Of a DNA stretch of 64,000 nucleotides, positions 60,954 to 64,000 are shown piece after piece; position 1 is the first letter of the stretch, and every line of letters begins with the position of its first letter. The position numbers and the translations under genes were made by a program. The notes under the pieces were generated by a model. It saw only the letters and a program-made list of their open reading frames with translations. It made no database searches and was not told where the DNA came from. The DNA comes from Punica granatum (taxonomy: Eukaryota; Streptophyta; Magnoliopsida; Myrtales; Lythraceae): NCBI RefSeq assembly GCF_007655135.1, contig NC_045128.1, forward strand, positions 42,979,885 through 43,043,884, given 5' to 3'.

Positions 60954-61400
60954 GGTACAGGAGTATATGTTCTGCAGATTGGTAAATTTGATTGTTTTGG
61001 GTGATGTGGTCTTGGTGCTGGGACTAGATTGCTTTTCTTGTTCTTAAATAAAGGGGAAGAATTATCTTGATAGATGAATATGTTTCTCACTGTAATCTTT
61101 TCCGGATAGAATGAATGAGAGAGGGTCTTTAACCCGAAAGTGGCCAAAAAGAAACGAATCTGAATTAGCCGTATACAGATGTGAGGAGTCCCATGAGGAA
61201 TTTGATTTGATGTGGACAAGTTGAAGTTCCATGTCCTTCTTACATTTCGTCATAATTATGATTTATGAGTACATTTGCTGAAAAAAAATATATGGACCCA
61301 AAATTACAAAAACAACTGTATCTTAATGGAATTAGGGAAGAACCTCTGTCTTCGTTTGTTTCAAGACTTGGATAGTTATGCTTCTAGACTCTAGTTCTGC
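60954..61400. other. Convergent 3' region between PI4K-gamma and pectinesterase genes
   Basis: About 0.45 kb. AAATAAAG at 61046 is a likely polyadenylation signal for the rightward gene. No further gene was seen. Confidence 0.5.
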
Positions 61401-63217
61401 TTAAACTGATAATCCAGCCATGAAGGCCACTCCGGTAGAGGGTAACCACGACGAACCATATATGAACTGTGCCACTGTGAATTTACTGGCTTCAGCCGGT
61501 GATTTTATGACCCGATAGCCAGGCCACTTGACCCGCTGCGCCACTCCCGCCCCAGGTCCATTATTCATGTACTCTCCGTAATACAGTGTGTCTAGAGCAA
61601 AGGTCGAGCTCCACTCGAGCCACCCCTGGGGATGGATGTGGTCACCCAGGTAGGACAACATGTACACGACCCTCGAGTACAGCTTCCATGGACGGCCCAG
61701 ATATGTCGGGAAGCTGCCTTTGGATGCCTCCAAGTCAGAGGTGGCAAGGATACGGCACGCGTGGATTGATATCCCGGTGTTCTGGTTAGGATCCTTTCTG
61801 TTTTGGGCAGTGATGGTGTTCTTCTGCTGAGCCATGGGCTTCCGGGCGTAGATGTTGCAGTGCTGGATGACCACTGCAGCGTTCCCACAGATGAAGTCCA
61901 CCGTGCCATAGATGTCGCATTCCCGGAAGAACTGTCTGTTCGAGTGGACATAGAGGGTGTCCTGGTACCCCTTGATGGTACATCTGTAGACCACCGCGTG
62001 GTCGGCCCCGACCCGGAGGGCCACCGCCTGGTGCTTCCCTGGTCCCGCATAGTTCTCGAAGGTCATGTCCCGGGCAATGAAACCGAAACCAGTGGCCGCT
62101 GTCAAACCGCAGGTAGAAGTAGAACTCATAACATGAGTAAAGCCCAACTCAAAAACATTTTTTATAATCGAGCAGATAAATTCTTTTTCCGGATTATCGC
62201 CCTTAATGTGTCGGAGGACAATGATGTTACGCACCACTCACTGATCACCTCCAATTTTATTCGATTCCTCCTCTGAGAATAACGGCCATGCGTTCCCTCG
62301 GGACCAATTGTATTATTTATGGATTCCTGTCACTATTAAATTTGGGCACTTGGCAATGTCATGTTGAACATCAAACGTCGTAATCAATGGGGCACATTAG
62401 ATACAATCCACATGGACGGGAGGTACTGGTTCGTGATGTCCCCTGGCCGTCCTTCGGTGTATCAGACGGGTAATGGGAGTGGTCTACTTAGATTTAACTT
62501 GATCGAGATTGTTTCGTACAAATAAACAGCTAAGGCAGGGACACTAATCAAATTAGTCACTCATCGAGTCTTTGTAAAAGGACTCTGCTTGACTACTGGC
62601 TAGAATGATTGTCGTGGCCCATGACCATGACAATGAAACTTCTTTATCATGTTATTATCACGAGAATACAAATTTTCCGAAAATCTCCTAGTAATGAAGT
62701 TGATATAAAGCGTCCTCAATGTAAGTTGGAAAATTCAAGTTATGATCTGTAAAGAGGACTTTAATCACTATCGTAAAAAGATGATGACGTATTTTGTTTT
62801 TCTCAAAATCGGACAACTTCTACATGTATCTCGGAATAAATTGTTGGTCGAACGAAGATTACTTTTAACTAATAAACTTGTGATTTTATTGGCAAAATAA
62901 AAAAGAAAAAAATTGAATCAAAGTATAATTATTACGATAAAAAAAGAAGAAGAAGAAGAAGAAGAAGAAGAAAGGGATTTTAATTAACGGGAATAAATGG
63001 TAGTGAGCATAATAATAATAATCATAATAAAAGGAAAAGAAGAAAATGATAGCGAGTAAATAAACAGAACAAAATTATACCAAAAGAAGCGGTGTGGAAA
63101 GTAGTCATCTTGTCGGCGACACTCTTCTTGCCGGTGATGATTGTCTTGTCCGGCCCGTCACCAATGAACATCAAGTTCGTTTTCTTCCTCCCAACCTTCA
63201 GCATGTCTTCTTCGTAC
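61401..63217 (-). CDS. Pectinesterase, C-terminal exons (5' part not in window)
   Basis: De-esterifies cell-wall pectin (CE8). Minus-strand exons are 63217-63081 and 62098-61401, separated by a 982-bp intron; phases close across G|CG (..TASFAATGFGF..). Exon A holds YEEDMLKVGRKKTNLMFIGDG and TIITGKKSVAD. Exon B holds FIARDMTFENYAGP, QAVALRV, GYQDTLYVH, TVDFICGNAAVV, LGRPWKLYSRVVYM and GWLEWSS, and ends at a stop at 61403-61401. Catalytic Asp residues (in QDTL and DFICG) and the Arg/Trp of LGRPW are present. The usual DFIFG reads DFICG here. Exon A starts directly at an acceptor (AATCAG|GTAC), so earlier exon(s) encoding the start of the CE8 domain, and any PMEI pro-region, lie to the right; none with CE8 motifs was found before 64000, so the gene is probably cut by the window edge. 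Confidence 0.88.
62940..62970. repeat. (AAG)n microsatellite in the pectinesterase intron
   Basis: A GAA/AAG trinucleotide run of about 30 bases between the two visible pectinesterase exons, followed by an ATAATA run near 63010-63030. Confidence 0.85.
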
Positions 63218-63822
63218 CTGATTGAAAATTAATTAATTAATCAATCTCCTCTAGAAAATAATTATTAATGATATATGATAACATATTATGTATATGTCTA
63301 TAATGTAGAGGCTGCAATTCTAAGCCACCTCATCACATGCAATTATGTTCACGAGAAGACCATAAACAAAAGACAGACATGATTAGGAGTCTGAAGTCAA
63401 TAAACATCTCAAGCAGGACAAAAAAAAAAAACAGCCCAAAATCTACGCAAAGAACTCATCATCGTTTTCTTTCCCCATAGAAAAGCCAAGCCAACAACAA
63501 GAAGAAAAGCATAGATAGACCGATGAGACCGAGACAAGCGCGGGGACTGAAGTAGGAGCTCAACAACTTCATCCCCCTCCTTCCTCTAATTCAACTTATA
63601 ATAGCCCGGTCCGTTATGGTGACATAATTGAAATTCACGTTTGTTTCGATTTTTTAGTACTTGTCAGTCTCTCTCTCTGTTTTTTTTTTTTAAAATCCAA
63701 ACATGAGATCCAAACCGTGAGTCTACACTTTAGTTTGCTTGCCCAATTATAGACATCAATTAATGCCGACTCCTTAAGACCGGACATTTAGCTCGGGGGT
63801 AATTATGGAAAATCACATGTTA
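63218..63822. other. Region right of the visible pectinesterase exons
   Basis: AT-rich with a CT run at 63670-63680 and poly-A/T tracts. Apart from the short signal-anchor-like frame nothing coding was recognised. Confidence 0.45.
63459..63572 (-). other. Short signal-anchor-like frame (37 aa)
   Basis: On the minus strand an ATG at 63572 opens MKLLSSYFSPRACLGLIG followed by a strong hydrophobic segment (MLFFLLLAWLF) and ends at TGA. A TATTATAAGT element lies about 30 bases upstream of the presumed transcript start. Signal-anchor N termini are common in pectinesterases, so this could be a first exon of the gene at 61401-63217, but no donor joins it to the next exon in frame and the intervening CE8 part is missing. 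Held as a weak candidate. Confidence 0.25.
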
Positions 63823-64000
63823 CCATGTTTGTTTACAAAATCAAATTTAACTTAACTTAAATTTCCTTTATATTTCTCTCAATTGAAAAACACAATGATT
63901 TTTTTAATCTTTTTCTTCAAATTCTCTCGTACTTTTATTTATTTATTTATTATTACAATCAACTTTTTAATATTAAATTTTTTTGACTATTCAACATTTT
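63823..64000. mobile_element. Left end of another MITE of the same family, cut by window edge
   Basis: After TTA at 63820-63822 the sequence CCATGTTTGTTTAC begins. The interior (ACTTTTTAATATTAAATT, then GACTATTCAACATTT) resembles the members at 13.3 and 39.4 kb. The right end is outside the window. Confidence 0.5.

Noticed and set aside
61592..62276. Overlapping long frames on both strands over the pectinesterase exon
   Set aside because: Alternative frames of a GC-rich coding exon; only the frame with CE8 motifs is credible.
1..64000. CRISPR arrays, prokaryotic operons or phage-like systems
   Set aside because: Repeats here are microsatellites, LTRs, MITEs or one degenerate tandem array; introns and gene families are plant nuclear throughout.

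Overview
The window is nuclear DNA from a flowering plant, most likely a eudicot. Evidence: intron-rich genes with GT-AG splice sites, a plastid-targeted starch synthase, a plant-type PPR editing factor, a phytolongin, pectinesterase, PI4K-gamma, a Copia LTR retrotransposon primed by initiator tRNA-Met, many short inverted-repeat transposons, and a decayed plastid ndhB piece. Genus cannot be fixed from the sequence alone.

Layout. 1-3454: AT-rich intergenic DNA with microsatellites, a 38-base G run, an LTR-like fragment and a possible leader exon of a leftward gene outside the window. 3455-5538 (-): three-exon DUF688-type gene. 5539-11755: mostly gene-poor, holding a second LTR-like fragment, a tandem duplication in which only one copy carries a plastid ndhB fragment, and a second G run. 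11756-12541 (-): single-exon phytolongin. 13936-18706 (-): complete 15-exon starch synthase I. 19778-20443: inverted-repeat transposon. 21093-28615 (+): broken GMI1-like (SMC-hinge) gene without its 5' ATPase part. 29424-33172 (+): complete 15-exon mitochondrial ClpX, convergent with an intronless PPR gene of the NUWA/EMB1796 type at 33848-35803 (-). 36126-39666: three MITEs. 42608-50630: young, almost intact 8.0-kb Copia element with identical 5-bp target duplications. 51094-51570: degenerate ~75-bp tandem repeat. 52927-55804 (+): five-exon DPP IV/DPP8-9-like serine peptidase. 56075-56600: a MITE and a SINE-like piece. 58858-60953 (+): type II PI4-kinase gamma with two ubiquitin-like domains. 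61401-63217 (-): C-terminal part of a pectinesterase whose first exon(s) lie further right, probably outside the window.

The genes are ordinary, unlinked plant housekeeping genes: plastid starch synthesis, mitochondrial proteolysis and RNA editing, phosphoinositide signalling, membrane traffic, cell wall. I see no operon-like or cluster logic and no convincing new multi-gene system. The most informative material is in the accessory sequence: the GMI1-like pseudogene, the plastid fragment present in only one of two tandem copies, the young Copia insertion with a single internal stop, the palindromic tandem repeat at 51.1-51.6 kb, and the MITE family. Exon coordinates were derived by hand from splice sites and reading-frame closure; every exon set given for an intact gene sums to a multiple of three.
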